Shown here: piece by piece, positions 16,664 to 25,855 of the stretch
How the letters are laid out: the number at the start of each line of letters is the position of its first letter
Numbering within the stretch: position 1 is the stretch's first letter
Assembly (NCBI RefSeq): GCF_004138325.1
Contig: NZ_SBLB01000013.1
Location: forward strand, 1 to 64,000
Direction of reading: 5' to 3'
Length of the DNA: 64,000 nt
Origin: Spirosoma sordidisoli
GTDB lineage: Bacteria > Bacteroidota > Bacteroidia > Cytophagales > Spirosomataceae
Position numbers and translations under genes: made by a program
The notes under the pieces: generated by a model
Told to the model about the DNA's origin: nothing
Seen by the model: the letters and a program-made list of their open reading frames with translations, nothing else
Database searches by the model: none

Positions 16664-16897
16664 ATGAATAATCGAAAGTTTTTCCTTGGCATTTTAATTG
16701 GTGCTGCCGTCTTTGTTTACCTAATCGGGGCGTTTCTGATTGCGTCATTCAACATTGCCCTATGGAAGGATGGACACCGATTTTTTGCTGTAGTGGTCTA
16801 CTTGTTTTTAGTATGGAGTAGTCTAAAGGCATTGGCAGAGCCAACTAAAAATGAACAATCGAAGCAGAGAGAGTTAGAAACAGACTATAATGCTTAG
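16664..16897 (+). CDS. Small two-pass membrane protein at the end of the ubiquitin-like operon
   Basis: A 77-residue protein with two membrane helices (residues ~7-30, FFLGILIGAAVFVYLIGAFL; and ~40-56, FFAVVVYLFLVWSSL), then a charged tail (TKNEQSKQRELETDYNA). It starts 25 bp after the E1 gene and ends 7 bp before a strong hairpin, so it is the last gene of the operon. No family recognised. A membrane partner suggests that conjugation or its target is near the membrane, but this is inference. The short length means it could also be an unrelated hitchhiker. Confidence 0.6.
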   Translation: MNNRKFFLGILIGAAVFVYLIGAFLIASFNIALWKDGHRFFAVVVYLFLVWSSLKALAEPTKNEQSKQRELETDYNA

Positions 16898-16904
16898 GCT
16901 TGAA

Positions 16905-16972
16905 AAGGTCCCCTCAGTACTATTAATGAATAGCTTTTCGAGCCTATGCATTAACAGTGCTGAAGGGACCTT
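16905..16972. terminator. Long hairpin terminator between convergent operons
   Basis: A 24-nt arm at 16905-16928 (AAGGTCCCCTCAGTAC...) pairs with 16949-16972 (...GTGCTGAAGGGACCTT) with about three mismatches over a 20-nt loop. It separates the ubiquitin-like operon (plus) from the conjugation operon (minus) and would stop transcription both ways. Confidence 0.75.
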
Positions 16973-16995
16973 GTAGGTTGTTTTGACTACAAAAA

Positions 16996-17667
16996 TTATT
17001 TGCTGTACGTCAACCCTAACCGCCACTGCTCTTTCTCGTACACCAGCGGCTGATACCGTTTTTCTTCCCTTCCATTCTCATAGCGTAAGGCTACCTCAAC
17101 GACAACCGAATCGGTAGTGACTTCGCGAAGGCCCACAGACTCGGCCCCGGTGATGGTGCCCCCACGTGTGGCGGTTTGCATTGAGAGGGGAAGCAGGCCC
17201 GGTAGCTGCCGAACCTCTTTTCGGAAGGAACGCGACAGATAGGGGTGAAGGTTGGTGCCGTTATTCCGGGCATACTGGTTGGCCACAAAGTAGGCTTCCT
17301 CGGCCATCCGCTTCGCTTTCCAGTTCTTGCCCTGATAAAACGTTTTGAACAGCACGACGACCAGCAGCACCGCCAGCAGTCCACCTATAGTCTGGAATGG
17401 GTATTTGGCGATGTAAGTGGAGATCTTAGCCGATAAAAATTGAGCCGGTTTCAGGTCTTCTTTCTGTTCCGGTTTTGCTGCCGGTCGAGTTCGTTGATCG
17501 GGACTGCATCGACTCGTGGTGTCAGTCGGTTTTGAGTGTTTGGTGCGTTCCTCTTCCTGAGTTGCCTCCTCAGCGGGGCTCGTTGAGCCGTTTCGTTTCG
17601 TCCGATGGGCTGCCCCGGTTCCGTTAGGGCTGACAGGCGGAAACTGATCGTTGTTATTGTTTTTCAT
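16996..17667 (-). CDS. Last gene of the conjugation operon: single-pass membrane protein
   Basis: A 223-residue protein. Residues 1-75 are polar and low complexity. A single membrane helix lies at ~97-112 (TIGGLLAVLLVVVLFKTFY), followed by a periplasmic domain with LHPYLSRSFRKEVRQLPG and a C-terminal beta-rich part (VVVEVALRYENG). Signal-anchor topology fits a structural protein of the transfer machine. Its start is one base after the stop of the preceding gene. No named Tra family recognised. Confidence 0.55.
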   Translation of the reverse strand: MKNNNNDQFPPVSPNGTGAAHRTKRNGSTSPAEEATQEEERTKHSKPTDTTSRCSPDQRTRPAAKPEQKEDLKPAQFLSAKISTYIAKYPFQTIGGLLAVLLVVVLFKTFYQGKNWKAKRMAEEAYFVANQYARNNGTNLHPYLSRSFRKEVRQLPGLLPLSMQTATRGGTITGAESVGLREVTTDSVVVEVALRYENGREEKRYQPLVYEKEQWRLGLTYSK

Positions 17668-17668
17668 G

Positions 17669-18883
17669 TCACAGCGAGAGGTCTAAGTACCGATACGATT
17701 CCTGCATGTAAGAGCGTGCCCGTTTCATCTCCAGTACCTGTTGAAGAGGTGTTTTCTCCAACGCTTCTTCCATTAGCTTATCGCCTTTTTGCCGGTACTC
17801 GACCGATTGAGAAGCCATATCCATCGCGGATTTTTGCAGCGATGCCCGTTCTCCAGTCGACAGACGTAGACCACGAGGAGCATTCTGATCGGCGAAATAG
17901 CCCATATCCGGTGAGTTTGGGTTAAACATCGGTGTACTCTGAAACGCACCGTCCATGCTTGACAGAAAGCTTTGCGCGTCGTTGTTCACCTGGTCGATCA
18001 TGCTCTGTAGCTGGCTCTGCATCTCAGACGGGAAGCCGCTCAGATCGCCGAGCGACATCAGGTCGAAGCCGGAACCGATGTTGGGCGGGTCGGCGATCAA
18101 CTGCTGAATGCTGGATTCGGTCATCCGTTGCAGCACCGTTTGCCGCAAACGGCGGGCGATGTCGATAGCCGTGCCGTTCTGCTCATCGTTCAGAGCGTTG
18201 TTGAGCGTAACAGACTGTGCGTAGAGTTCATCAGCCAGTTTGTAGTAAAGCAGCGATTGCACAATCTTCTTTTTTTGCGCGGCTGTCTGGAATTGCAGCA
18301 GGTGTTGTGCCTCCTCACCCCGCGCCGTACCAAGGTCGGTTAAATTCGCTGGTTGCCGGGCATCAAGACCCGACTTGCCGAAGAACATATCGTAAATCTG
18401 CCCGCCGTTGCCCTGCGCCATTGGGTAGTTACGAGCTGCTCCATCGGCGATCTGCTTTTCCAGTTGTTGCAGAAAGAGGGTGGGTACGTAACCACTCAGG
18501 TACTGGTTAACTTCCTGCTGAATCTGGTTAAAAACGACCAGGTCATTGAATTTAATTTGTCCGTCACGCGACCGAATCGCCTTCAGCTCCGATACTGAGC
18601 GCATCAGGTCTTCGACACTCCGGGCAATCTCCAATTGCGCCTGCGTATAGAGTTCAGTGCCCTGACTGCTTTCGTCTATACGGGCCAGCTTCCCCAACTC
18701 TTTTTTATTCTTGTCCAGAATCTTTTTCAGTTCAATCAGTCGCGCTTTAGCATAAGGATCTTTACCGCCTTTGAGGCCCAATAGTGACAGTCCCAGATTG
18801 ACAATGGTTTCTACCTGGCTATTGCCTGGCACCGGCACGATCAGTAGAGTGGCCAGCAGGGTTAGAATGATTGACTTTTTCAT
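17669..18883 (-). CDS. Secreted helical conjugation protein, VirB5/TrbJ-like candidate
   Basis: A 404-residue protein with a signal peptide (MKKSIILTLLATLLIVPVPG, cleavage near NSQ). The rest is mostly alpha-helical with coiled-coil character (ARLIELKKILDKNKKELGKL; QSLLYYKLADELYAQSVTL). Periplasmic helical proteins of this type in type IV secretion clusters are VirB5/TrbJ analogues, which contribute to the pilus tip or channel assembly. It overlaps the start region of the TraM-like gene by 4 bp and is probably co-translated. The specific assignment is by position and structure, not by clear motif. Confidence 0.5.
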   Translation of the reverse strand: MKKSIILTLLATLLIVPVPGNSQVETIVNLGLSLLGLKGGKDPYAKARLIELKKILDKNKKELGKLARIDESSQGTELYTQAQLEIARSVEDLMRSVSELKAIRSRDGQIKFNDLVVFNQIQQEVNQYLSGYVPTLFLQQLEKQIADGAARNYPMAQGNGGQIYDMFFGKSGLDARQPANLTDLGTARGEEAQHLLQFQTAAQKKKIVQSLLYYKLADELYAQSVTLNNALNDEQNGTAIDIARRLRQTVLQRMTESSIQQLIADPPNIGSGFDLMSLGDLSGFPSEMQSQLQSMIDQVNNDAQSFLSSMDGAFQSTPMFNPNSPDMGYFADQNAPRGLRLSTGERASLQKSAMDMASQSVEYRQKGDKLMEEALEKTPLQQVLEMKRARSYMQESYRYLDLSL

Positions 18884-20220
18884 TTGACCGGAACGAAGAA
18901 CACTTTAAAACCATCCTGTAAATTCAGTTTCTGACGTACCTCCCGTCGTCGGCCTGTCGTTGCTGCCGATGCCAGGCCAGCCCCGAGTGATGCCAGCGCA
19001 TTGCCGGCCACCGGTACACCGGTTGCCTGATTGATCGAGTAGCCCGCCGACCAGGCGGCTTGACCGGCTGCCTGACTTATGGCATTGCCGGTAGCCTGAT
19101 CAACCTGCTGCCGGGAGGGTTTATCCGATTGCAAGGCAAGTCCTTCGTTCATGTCGGGGTCCAGTGCCCGCAGACGTACCGGCACGGCTTCACCTGTACT
19201 GAGCCGCAGTGTGGTGATATTGAATATAGCCCGATCGCTGCCAACCTGAGCAAAACCGACCAGGATCGAACCTTTCGGAGCGAAGCGGTCACGGATTTTT
19301 GCATCGGCCAGCGTTCGGAACATTACCCGCGTTCCATTCATGATGGTCTGGTCGCCACTGACTACGCCGGGTATTGGCTCATTGTCCTCCACGTCAATAC
19401 TGGCCAGTGACGGGGGCGGCAACGTCTGTTGACCGGCATACGAATTAGTACCGCTTCCCTCTGCTTTCACCGTGTTGAATCCCGCCCGTAACAGTAAGTC
19501 TTCCCGGGTTGGGTTGGCATGATACGGATCGCCGTAAGCCGATGAGCGGCCCGAATGGTCGGAGCCATACGAATCGGTTTGATAGCGACGTTTCGGGGTA
19601 TTGCCGTAAGAACTACCCGATAGGTTTTGCCGATTGCCGGATTGCCGCGCTAACTGCCGGGAGCGGTCCAGCCCACGTTGAACGGATGTATTCTGATGAA
19701 TCGAATCCTTCGGCACCCGATTGGCTTGCTGTTGTTTGAGAGCTAGTCCGTAGATATTGTTTACACCATCGTAATTCATTGTTCGCATTTGTTCTTCGTC
19801 GGCGTAATCGGTTGGCTGATTTTTTCGGTTGCTTTCCCGTTCGGCAACGTCGATTGGTTCGGTGGGAACGGGAGCTTTAAAGCCATTGGTCGAAATGGTC
19901 ATTTTCCAAAGCAGACCGACGATGCCCAATACGGCGATCAGGCCCAGCAGGACACCGATAACCAGTCGCTTTCGCTTCGACTGGTCGGCGTTATCTGATG
20001 CCGGGCCAGCTTGCGTTGAGGCTGAATTCTCTGCCTCATCTTCGTCTAATTCGTCAAACTCGTCTTCGACCTCGTCCATTTCTCCAGCAGAGTCATTGCC
20101 TGACGATGCTGCTGGCTCTTCATGGTCAAACTGCTCGGCTGACGTGTCGGCCTGCCCGAGGGCATCATCGTCTAAATGGGCTCCCGGTTGAGTCTTTCGG
20201 GCCGCGTTCGGCTTGCTCAT
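18880..20220 (-). CDS. traM: Conjugative transfer protein TraM-like (VirB10 role)
   Basis: A 446-residue protein. The N-terminal ~80 residues are acidic cytoplasmic sequence, followed by one membrane helix (KRLVIGVLLGLIAVLGIVGL, residues ~84-103), a long periplasmic linker rich in Ser, Arg and Gln, and a conserved C-terminal domain (~290-446: IPGVVSGDQTIMNGTRVMFR, KGSILVGFAQVG, VPVRLRALDPDMNEGLAL). This architecture matches Bacteroidetes TraM, the inner-membrane-spanning VirB10-like scaffold. It overlaps both neighbours by 4 bp. In known Bacteroidetes elements TraN follows TraM; here the VirB9-like gene comes first in transcription order. Confidence 0.7.
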   Translation of the reverse strand: MSKPNAARKTQPGAHLDDDALGQADTSAEQFDHEEPAASSGNDSAGEMDEVEDEFDELDEDEAENSASTQAGPASDNADQSKRKRLVIGVLLGLIAVLGIVGLLWKMTISTNGFKAPVPTEPIDVAERESNRKNQPTDYADEEQMRTMNYDGVNNIYGLALKQQQANRVPKDSIHQNTSVQRGLDRSRQLARQSGNRQNLSGSSYGNTPKRRYQTDSYGSDHSGRSSAYGDPYHANPTREDLLLRAGFNTVKAEGSGTNSYAGQQTLPPPSLASIDVEDNEPIPGVVSGDQTIMNGTRVMFRTLADAKIRDRFAPKGSILVGFAQVGSDRAIFNITTLRLSTGEAVPVRLRALDPDMNEGLALQSDKPSRQQVDQATGNAISQAAGQAAWSAGYSINQATGVPVAGNALASLGAGLASAATTGRRREVRQKLNLQDGFKVFFVPVK

Positions 20221-21227
20221 TTTCGTAGCAGGGTTAGGATGGAGTCTGTCTCAAAAAAACGGCCCTTGAACAGGCGTTTCTGCGATGGTGCAGGCTTGCG
20301 CCGGGCGTATAGTACCTCACGCATCGGCAGGCTCAGCGTGACGTTCCGGGTGCCGGTTTTTTCGCGGATATTGATGACGAACCGGCTGCGGCTCTGCGGA
20401 GCGAATTGTGGCAGTGTAAACCGTAGCCGCGCTTCCTGACCCGCTTCGACTCGTTCCGGTATGGTCTCGAATACCGGTTCCATCGGGTAGGTTTCCCCGT
20501 CGAGGTAAGCTCCCTTGCGCTTTTTGGCTTGGTGCTGATACCAGAAACTAACCTGATCAAGCAGGAACGGCATGGCTGTTTTGTTATTTACCGTCAGCTG
20601 AATGTACGTGTTCGTCGAGTCGTGCAGCAGGTGGGTCAATTTGACCGAAATACCACTGTTTCGCTCCCAGTCGTGATGTGTAGCGGGGCCACTTAACAGC
20701 GAGTCCATTTGTATCTGCAACGCATTTTTGACCGGGCTTACAGGTACGCTCACAAAGGCCGGTCGTTCCGCGCTTTGTGGGGTTACACCCGACAGGGGAT
20801 TCAGGGATGCGAGTAATTGACCGTTGAACGGAAGTGCTGCTTGAGAAGCGGGCGCAGTAGCCTGATCAGGTTGCCCGGTAATGACCGATTTGGTGGTGGG
20901 CGGGTTGAGCATTTTGGCCACCTCAATAAAGGCAGGTGGCGTTTTGCCCGAGACGCTCAGATAGCCGAGGTAGGTACCATTATCCGTCCGAACGAAGATC
21001 GGTGATTTACGAGCTGACGTAAGGCGTGGCCGGACGAATACGATGTTACCGGATTCGATTTTGACCAGGTATTCCGGGCTGATGTCCACCAAGGCGACTT
21101 TCGAGGGGAAAATAAGATAGGTTGTTGTCAGACGGTTTACCCGGATTGTATCGGGCAGGTAAGTTTGTGCGTGGCCGAGTCGGGATAGTCCGAACGCCAA
21201 CAGTAGGGAAATGAAGTATTTTTTCAT
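20217..21227 (-). CDS. traN: Conjugative transfer protein TraN-like (DUF4138, VirB9 role)
   Basis: A 336-residue exported protein: signal peptide MKKYFISLLLAFGLSRLGHA, then IRVNRLTTTYLIFPSKVALV (about residues 28-47), the opening strand pattern of DUF4138/TraN proteins. The C-terminal part is beta-rich and would pair with the TraM-like protein in the outer part of the channel. A long variable middle (residues ~115-190) is rich in proline and serine. It overlaps the downstream TraM-like gene by 4 bp, fitting stoichiometric synthesis. Confidence 0.7.
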   Translation of the reverse strand: MKKYFISLLLAFGLSRLGHAQTYLPDTIRVNRLTTTYLIFPSKVALVDISPEYLVKIESGNIVFVRPRLTSARKSPIFVRTDNGTYLGYLSVSGKTPPAFIEVAKMLNPPTTKSVITGQPDQATAPASQAALPFNGQLLASLNPLSGVTPQSAERPAFVSVPVSPVKNALQIQMDSLLSGPATHHDWERNSGISVKLTHLLHDSTNTYIQLTVNNKTAMPFLLDQVSFWYQHQAKKRKGAYLDGETYPMEPVFETIPERVEAGQEARLRFTLPQFAPQSRSRFVINIREKTGTRNVTLSLPMREVLYARRKPAPSQKRLFKGRFFETDSILTLLRK

Positions 21228-21251
21228 CGCAGATGTTGTTGGAAGTATCTG

Positions 21252-21890
21252 TTACCTATTTGGTCGTATCACGTCTGGCTTAGAGCCATCGGGAGCCGGA
21301 CGACTATATTCGATGAAATTGAAGCCGTCGATCAGCAGACCATAGGGATTGATGTCTGACCGGAGTTGGCGCGATAGCGTGAAGCGGGCCGCAACAGGTT
21401 GAACGGCAATCTGGTTGTCATATACCACTTCCTGCGCTCCCCACACAATACCCTGGTACGGTTCAACGCTCATATCGACTGATACCGAATCGCAGGTCCA
21501 GTTTGTGTGCGAGTTATACCGGTGGTAGTTTTCAAGTACCTGTCCACGTTTGAACGTTTCGTAGATAGCCCGTCCATCGTTGTGATCGACTAGCTTCATA
21601 CCGTGATTGACTCGTTCCCGAAACGTGCTGGCATCGTGCTGGAACATGAGTTCCATGAATGACCGCACCAGATTCCGGGCCTCATATTGGGTGGGCTGTG
21701 CCTGCCCGGCAGCAATGGCCGAGGTCGTTCCGTTATCGGTCGTTACATAGACCCGTTCAGCGTTTTGACTGGCTTCCCATACATAGGCATATAGCCAGGC
21801 GACATTGCTCAGAGCCAGTGCGATAATCAACCCTAAACAGATGACCTTGAGGGATTTGATTAAGGTAGAGACGTTGTTTGCCTGTTGCAT
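21252..21890 (-). CDS. traK: Conjugative transfer protein TraK-like (VirB8 role)
   Basis: A 212-residue protein with a single N-terminal membrane helix (VICLGLIIALALSNVAWLYA, residues ~16-35) and a periplasmic domain containing EARNLVRSFMELMFQHDAST and a later INPYGLLIDGFNFIEYSRP. These features match Bacteroidetes TraK, the VirB8-like inner-membrane component of the mating channel. It lies between TraJ- and TraN-like genes, the expected place. The start at 21890 leaves a 41-bp AT-rich gap after the TraJ-like stop. Confidence 0.75.
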   Translation of the reverse strand: MQQANNVSTLIKSLKVICLGLIIALALSNVAWLYAYVWEASQNAERVYVTTDNGTTSAIAAGQAQPTQYEARNLVRSFMELMFQHDASTFRERVNHGMKLVDHNDGRAIYETFKRGQVLENYHRYNSHTNWTCDSVSVDMSVEPYQGIVWGAQEVVYDNQIAVQPVAARFTLSRQLRSDINPYGLLIDGFNFIEYSRPAPDGSKPDVIRPNR

Positions 21891-21931
21891 AAAATATTGT
21901 GATATTAGTACAGAAATATTTCAGTTTACTG

Positions 21932-23080
21932 TTATATCAGTGAGTAGTCATCGTATCGGTCATCATCTAGGCCTCGGTGCCCTTCGCTCAATGCCGGTGC
22001 ATCATAGCTTGGTTCAGGTTCCGGCTGACGACCGACGCGGGCTTCGTAGCTCTCTTCCCGTTCAGCCCGTGTTGTGTGCTTGGCTGCTTTTTCAGCGCTT
22101 GTTTTCGATGTATTGTTAGTCGCCGAGCGCGATGTCGATGTGTTGCCGCTCGTACTATTCCGACTCATATTTTGACCCGCCCGCATGGCTTCGCCCGGCA
22201 GATTGGCTCCTTTATTAGCTGCCCAGCCTGCTAGACCACCCGCCGAGGTGATACCCCCGATAAACGTATTGGTCAGAAAGGGCGTAGCTAAATAGGCTCC
22301 CATGACGCAGTAGTGGACGACGACTAAGTTGAAGATGGCTCCGAATCGCTGTTCCAGCGTGGCATTGTTCATCATGTTATCGACGTGCGAGTCCACGAGA
22401 TTATCCACGTAGAAATTGACGATGTTGTCGAGTACACCAATGGTCATCGCCCAGAATTTGGCGTGGAGCAGGTTACGGAACCAATAGGCCATGGCGCCCT
22501 GAAAACCGGGAATCATCGAGATCAAAATGGCAATCGGGCCGGTGATCGCCAGAAAGACGACGACTAATACCTGCATTTTGGCCACGAAAGCCCGGACCAG
22601 CAGCGTCAGCCCCTCAGCCACCAAGCGCACCAGTTTCAGAATGACCATTTCCATCGAATTGCTCATTACACCCAGCACGATGTCGATGTCCTTCTTCATC
22701 TGATCGGTGTCCCATTTCAGATCGAAATCTTTCCAGAGGTTGGAATTGGCCGTTGTGAAGGCCCCGTCCACCTTAGCTGTCATCGCTTTCAGCGAAGACA
22801 GCACCTCCTGTGGATCTTTGGGAGAAAACAGACCGGCTACGTAATCGATCATGCCGGTGGCAATAGACAGCAAGTCGCTGTAAAGGGTCAGTACAATAGT
22901 CAGGATGATTGCCCGAATGACCGGCGTATAATCGGTCGTCAAGTCAGAAGAGACCAGAAACGTTCGGCCCAGTGCCCATAGGAAATTGACAAGCATGAGC
23001 GCAGCCGCCAGCCCCAGTACTTTGGTACGAATCAGGTCGCCGTTGTTGGCCATCAAATAGCCAAACGAAGTTTCGTTCAT
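21932..23080 (-). CDS. traJ: Conjugative transfer protein TraJ-like (VirB6 role)
   Basis: A 382-residue polytopic membrane protein with about six apolar segments (for example LGLAAALMLVNFLWALGRTF, VIRAIILTIVLTLYSDLLSI, FVAKMQVLVVVFLAITGPIA, FNLVVVHYCVMGAYLATPFL). A charged, low-complexity C-terminal tail follows (residues ~295-382). This is the topology of TraJ/VirB6-like channel proteins. It lies 12 bp after the TraG-like ATPase gene. The long tail, rich in Ser, Thr and Arg, is probably cytoplasmic and variable. Confidence 0.75.
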   Translation of the reverse strand: MNETSFGYLMANNGDLIRTKVLGLAAALMLVNFLWALGRTFLVSSDLTTDYTPVIRAIILTIVLTLYSDLLSIATGMIDYVAGLFSPKDPQEVLSSLKAMTAKVDGAFTTANSNLWKDFDLKWDTDQMKKDIDIVLGVMSNSMEMVILKLVRLVAEGLTLLVRAFVAKMQVLVVVFLAITGPIAILISMIPGFQGAMAYWFRNLLHAKFWAMTIGVLDNIVNFYVDNLVDSHVDNMMNNATLEQRFGAIFNLVVVHYCVMGAYLATPFLTNTFIGGITSAGGLAGWAANKGANLPGEAMRAGQNMSRNSTSGNTSTSRSATNNTSKTSAEKAAKHTTRAEREESYEARVGRQPEPEPSYDAPALSEGHRGLDDDRYDDYSLI

Positions 23081-23092
23081 AGGGGATAAAGT

Positions 23093-25564
23093 TTAGAAGA
23101 TACCGCCAGCCGAATCGCCGGACCGCCGGTCTTCGTTGAACTGTCTGACGGCATACACAATGTTGCCACGGTATTCCCGGGTGAGGTCGCGCAGGTGTTC
23201 CCGTTCAGCAGGCTTTGAGGTCAGTAGCGGGTAGATGTTCGGAGCCGCTTCGAGCCGATATACTTTACCGTATTCACCCTGTCGGATGAAGATTTCCCGC
23301 CACGTCTTCGACACCCGGATCGAGCGCATCTTGTCCAGTTCGTGTCTGGTGAAGCCCAGCACCGCCGACACCCGATCAAGCTGTTTACTGTCCTGATGGT
23401 TGAGGATGATTTTGGTGTCCGCGTTGGCCACAATCACCGGCCCAACGGATGAATCTTCAATCTCTTTGACCCCCTGCGTAATGATGCACATTGACCCGTT
23501 ATTTTTCCGGATTGTCCGATACATCATTTCCACAAAATCGCCCATCCCTTCAGACAGCATCGACCAGGCTTCGTCCATGTAGAGGTACTTCACATCTTTC
23601 GGATAGCGCCTAATGACATCCAGCGACAGCTCGGTAATCAGCATCGTGACCACGGCCTTTAGCAGTTCGTTGTCTTTAATTCGGGCCATATCGAAACAGA
23701 CGAGCCGATAGCCGCTGATATCTTCATTCTCTCCGGCATCCAGTACGTCGCGATAGTGACCCACAACGAACGGCTCCAGGCAGGTAAAGAATTCAGCAAA
23801 ATCAAATGCTTTGTGCCAGCGAACTAACTCTTCGGTGCCTTCCTTCTCTTTCAGGTACTGGTACAGAAAATCGTAGAAACCAACCAGACTTGGCACCGGT
23901 GTCGGTGGGTTACCTGGATCGCGCCCGATCTGTTCGTTATACCACTCGTAGTACATCGGAATCAGCCGAACCAGCACCGACCGTTCAGCCTGACGCACTG
24001 GACGTTTGTAGCCTTTCCAGATGATAGCCAGCAGTGTGGACAGGAAGTTGATCTTATCCCCATCCGGTACGTATCGGCCGGCACTGTTCACCAGAATCCC
24101 GAACGGGTTGAATTTGATCGGATTCTGCGGGTCGTACTGGTAATAGCGACCGCCCAGAGCTGTCATGAGTGAGTAATACGTACCGCCCACGTCGATGATG
24201 ATTTGCCTGTGCCCGGCTTCATACCGTTGAAGCATAAAGTAGCCCATCGTGAATGACTTGCCCGAACCCGTAGGCCCGACCACGACGCTGTTCTGGTTGT
24301 TCAGATCCGTATTGAACAGGTTGACCAGCACCGGATTCCCGTATCGGTCAGACAAAAGTTCGCCTTGATTCGCCGTCCGGTAATTCGTCGCACAGTTGAG
24401 GTAACAGGCCGCGTTATCGCCTGACATCAGTAGCCATCGGTAATTCTGATAGCCGTTGCCGGGAGCCAGCGCGAAGAACAGATTAGTTGAGTCCATTGTC
24501 TCTACAAATACGTCGGCCCCGCCCATTGCCCGGAAGGAAGCAATGCCCCGTTGTACCAATCCTTCACGTAGCTTATTGTCGGTATTCCAAACCACCAGCG
24601 ACAGATTGACGCTGATCAGACTTTTATTGTCCGTCCGTAGCCCGTCGATGTAATCCTCCAGTTCAAGCATCTTGATTTTGTTCTCGTGGGTCATCAGGAA
24701 ATCAAGGTTGCGGTTGATTTTCTGCTCGAACTCCAAAGAACCAATCACCTTTTCGGTATCCTCGATCAGAAAGCTCGTTACCAGCAGGTGCGGGACTTGT
24801 AAATCCAACGCCAGATTCGATACGAACGGAGCATCGACCCCCGTCCTGCTCGGTTGGGTGTTGTAGATGACCGAAGGCTGACCCGTCATGGTCAGAATAT
24901 TGACCTTCTTTTCACCTACGGCCACAAAGGTCGCGTCAGGTTGTACGGACCGGTTCAGCGTCGTCGGTTGCCGGTTGAACTCCAGGTTAAAATATTGAAA
25001 ATACACATTCTCCAGGCCTTCGATGGTCAACCGGGTAAGTCGGAGCCGCCCCAGCGAAATACTTTGGGTAAACTCCTCAGCCGCCCGTTCCGCCCGCTCG
25101 ACCAGTGCGTTTATACCTTCAAATGGATCTTTGAGCATCGGCAGGCCCAGCCGGGCCCAAAGTGTATTGGCCGCGTTTGTGCGCGGTTGCCGCTCATTGC
25201 CGAATGAAATGAACAGATAAGCAGCATGGTGTAGTACTGACCGCTCCTGTAAATGCCCATGTTGCAGCTGGGTAAAGGGCGCATTTGCTTGCTCCCGGAT
25301 GCTTCTAGGCATCCGGTGGCGTTCGGTATAATACGCATCCATCCGCTGAACTACCGTACCAACCGGTAGCGTTCGGGTAGCCCGGTAGAAGGCTGATCCC
25401 AGCGCATCGTATTCTCCGCTCGTTATACTTTCGGCTTCGACCCCCTCAAACCGATAGCCGATAGCTACCCGTCCATCCTTCAGCACCGCGATCGCACCGC
25501 CATCGCGGTTATCTTCGATGCTGAAGACGGGAAATATTGCGTCGTAATTGACCGTCTTTGCCAC
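23093..25564 (-). CDS. traG: Conjugation ATPase TraG-like (VirB4 family)
   Basis: An 823-residue ATPase. Walker A is GPTGSGKSFT at residues 430-439, and Walker B is YLYMDEAWSML at around residue 660. The N-terminal ~400 residues are the VirB4-type domain of Bacteroidetes TraG. It powers assembly and substrate movement in the type IV secretion apparatus at the inner membrane. The length is typical for the family. The start overlaps the end of the TraF-like gene by 56 bp. The ATG at 25564 gives MAKTVNYDAIFPVFSIEDN, matching the usual TraG start. No frameshift seen. Confidence 0.9.
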   Translation of the reverse strand: MAKTVNYDAIFPVFSIEDNRDGGAIAVLKDGRVAIGYRFEGVEAESITSGEYDALGSAFYRATRTLPVGTVVQRMDAYYTERHRMPRSIREQANAPFTQLQHGHLQERSVLHHAAYLFISFGNERQPRTNAANTLWARLGLPMLKDPFEGINALVERAERAAEEFTQSISLGRLRLTRLTIEGLENVYFQYFNLEFNRQPTTLNRSVQPDATFVAVGEKKVNILTMTGQPSVIYNTQPSRTGVDAPFVSNLALDLQVPHLLVTSFLIEDTEKVIGSLEFEQKINRNLDFLMTHENKIKMLELEDYIDGLRTDNKSLISVNLSLVVWNTDNKLREGLVQRGIASFRAMGGADVFVETMDSTNLFFALAPGNGYQNYRWLLMSGDNAACYLNCATNYRTANQGELLSDRYGNPVLVNLFNTDLNNQNSVVVGPTGSGKSFTMGYFMLQRYEAGHRQIIIDVGGTYYSLMTALGGRYYQYDPQNPIKFNPFGILVNSAGRYVPDGDKINFLSTLLAIIWKGYKRPVRQAERSVLVRLIPMYYEWYNEQIGRDPGNPPTPVPSLVGFYDFLYQYLKEKEGTEELVRWHKAFDFAEFFTCLEPFVVGHYRDVLDAGENEDISGYRLVCFDMARIKDNELLKAVVTMLITELSLDVIRRYPKDVKYLYMDEAWSMLSEGMGDFVEMMYRTIRKNNGSMCIITQGVKEIEDSSVGPVIVANADTKIILNHQDSKQLDRVSAVLGFTRHELDKMRSIRVSKTWREIFIRQGEYGKVYRLEAAPNIYPLLTSKPAEREHLRDLTREYRGNIVYAVRQFNEDRRSGDSAGGIF

Positions 25565-25853
25565 GAAATTTGATGGTTACATGATTGACCTGCTTTGGTT
25601 GAAGCCAGGCCCAGGAAATCATTGAAATCAGAAACGAAGGATGCTTGTGGCGTTCCCCCCACCGGAGCACCAGCCATGACAGCACTAGTAGGATCAGAAT
25701 GACCGCATATACGGCACGGGGAACCGGGACTATAGTCCTGGCCAGGGAAGCCAACGTAATCAGTCCGATGAGCAGACAGACGTACAGCCCCAGTTCCTGC
25801 ATCCGCATCCCCAGAATCCGCGTTGGCTTCTCCAAGGATTTTTGTACTTTCAT
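25509..25853 (-). CDS. traF: Conjugative transfer protein TraF-like (DUF4133, VirB3 role)
   Basis: A 114-residue protein with two adjacent membrane helices (LGLYVCLLIGLITLASLAR, residues ~27-45; VYAVILILLVLSWLVLRWG, ~53-71). It starts with a short basic segment containing KPTRILGMRMQEL. This is the small two-pass TraF/VirB3-like protein that always precedes TraG. It sits 2 bp after the TraE-like gene and overlaps TraG by 56 bp, so the C-terminal ~18 residues share bases with TraG. Confidence 0.8.
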   Translation of the reverse strand: MKVQKSLEKPTRILGMRMQELGLYVCLLIGLITLASLARTIVPVPRAVYAVILILLVLSWLVLRWGERHKHPSFLISMISWAWLQPKQVNHVTIKFRGKDGQLRRNISRLQHRR

Positions 25854-25855
25854 CC

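Noticed and set aside
17055..17085. A near copy of the purine-rich 21-bp motif (one mismatch) on the minus strand
   Set aside because: It lies inside the coding part RYENGREEKR of the last transfer gene, so it is probably coincidence from codon content. It does weaken the case for the motif being a special site and is noted for that reason.
18385..18420. GTAAATCTGCCCGCCGTTGCC resembles the IS-end repeat
   Set aside because: It is inside the VirB5-like gene (GGQIYDMFF) and the match stops after about 20 bp. Chance similarity.
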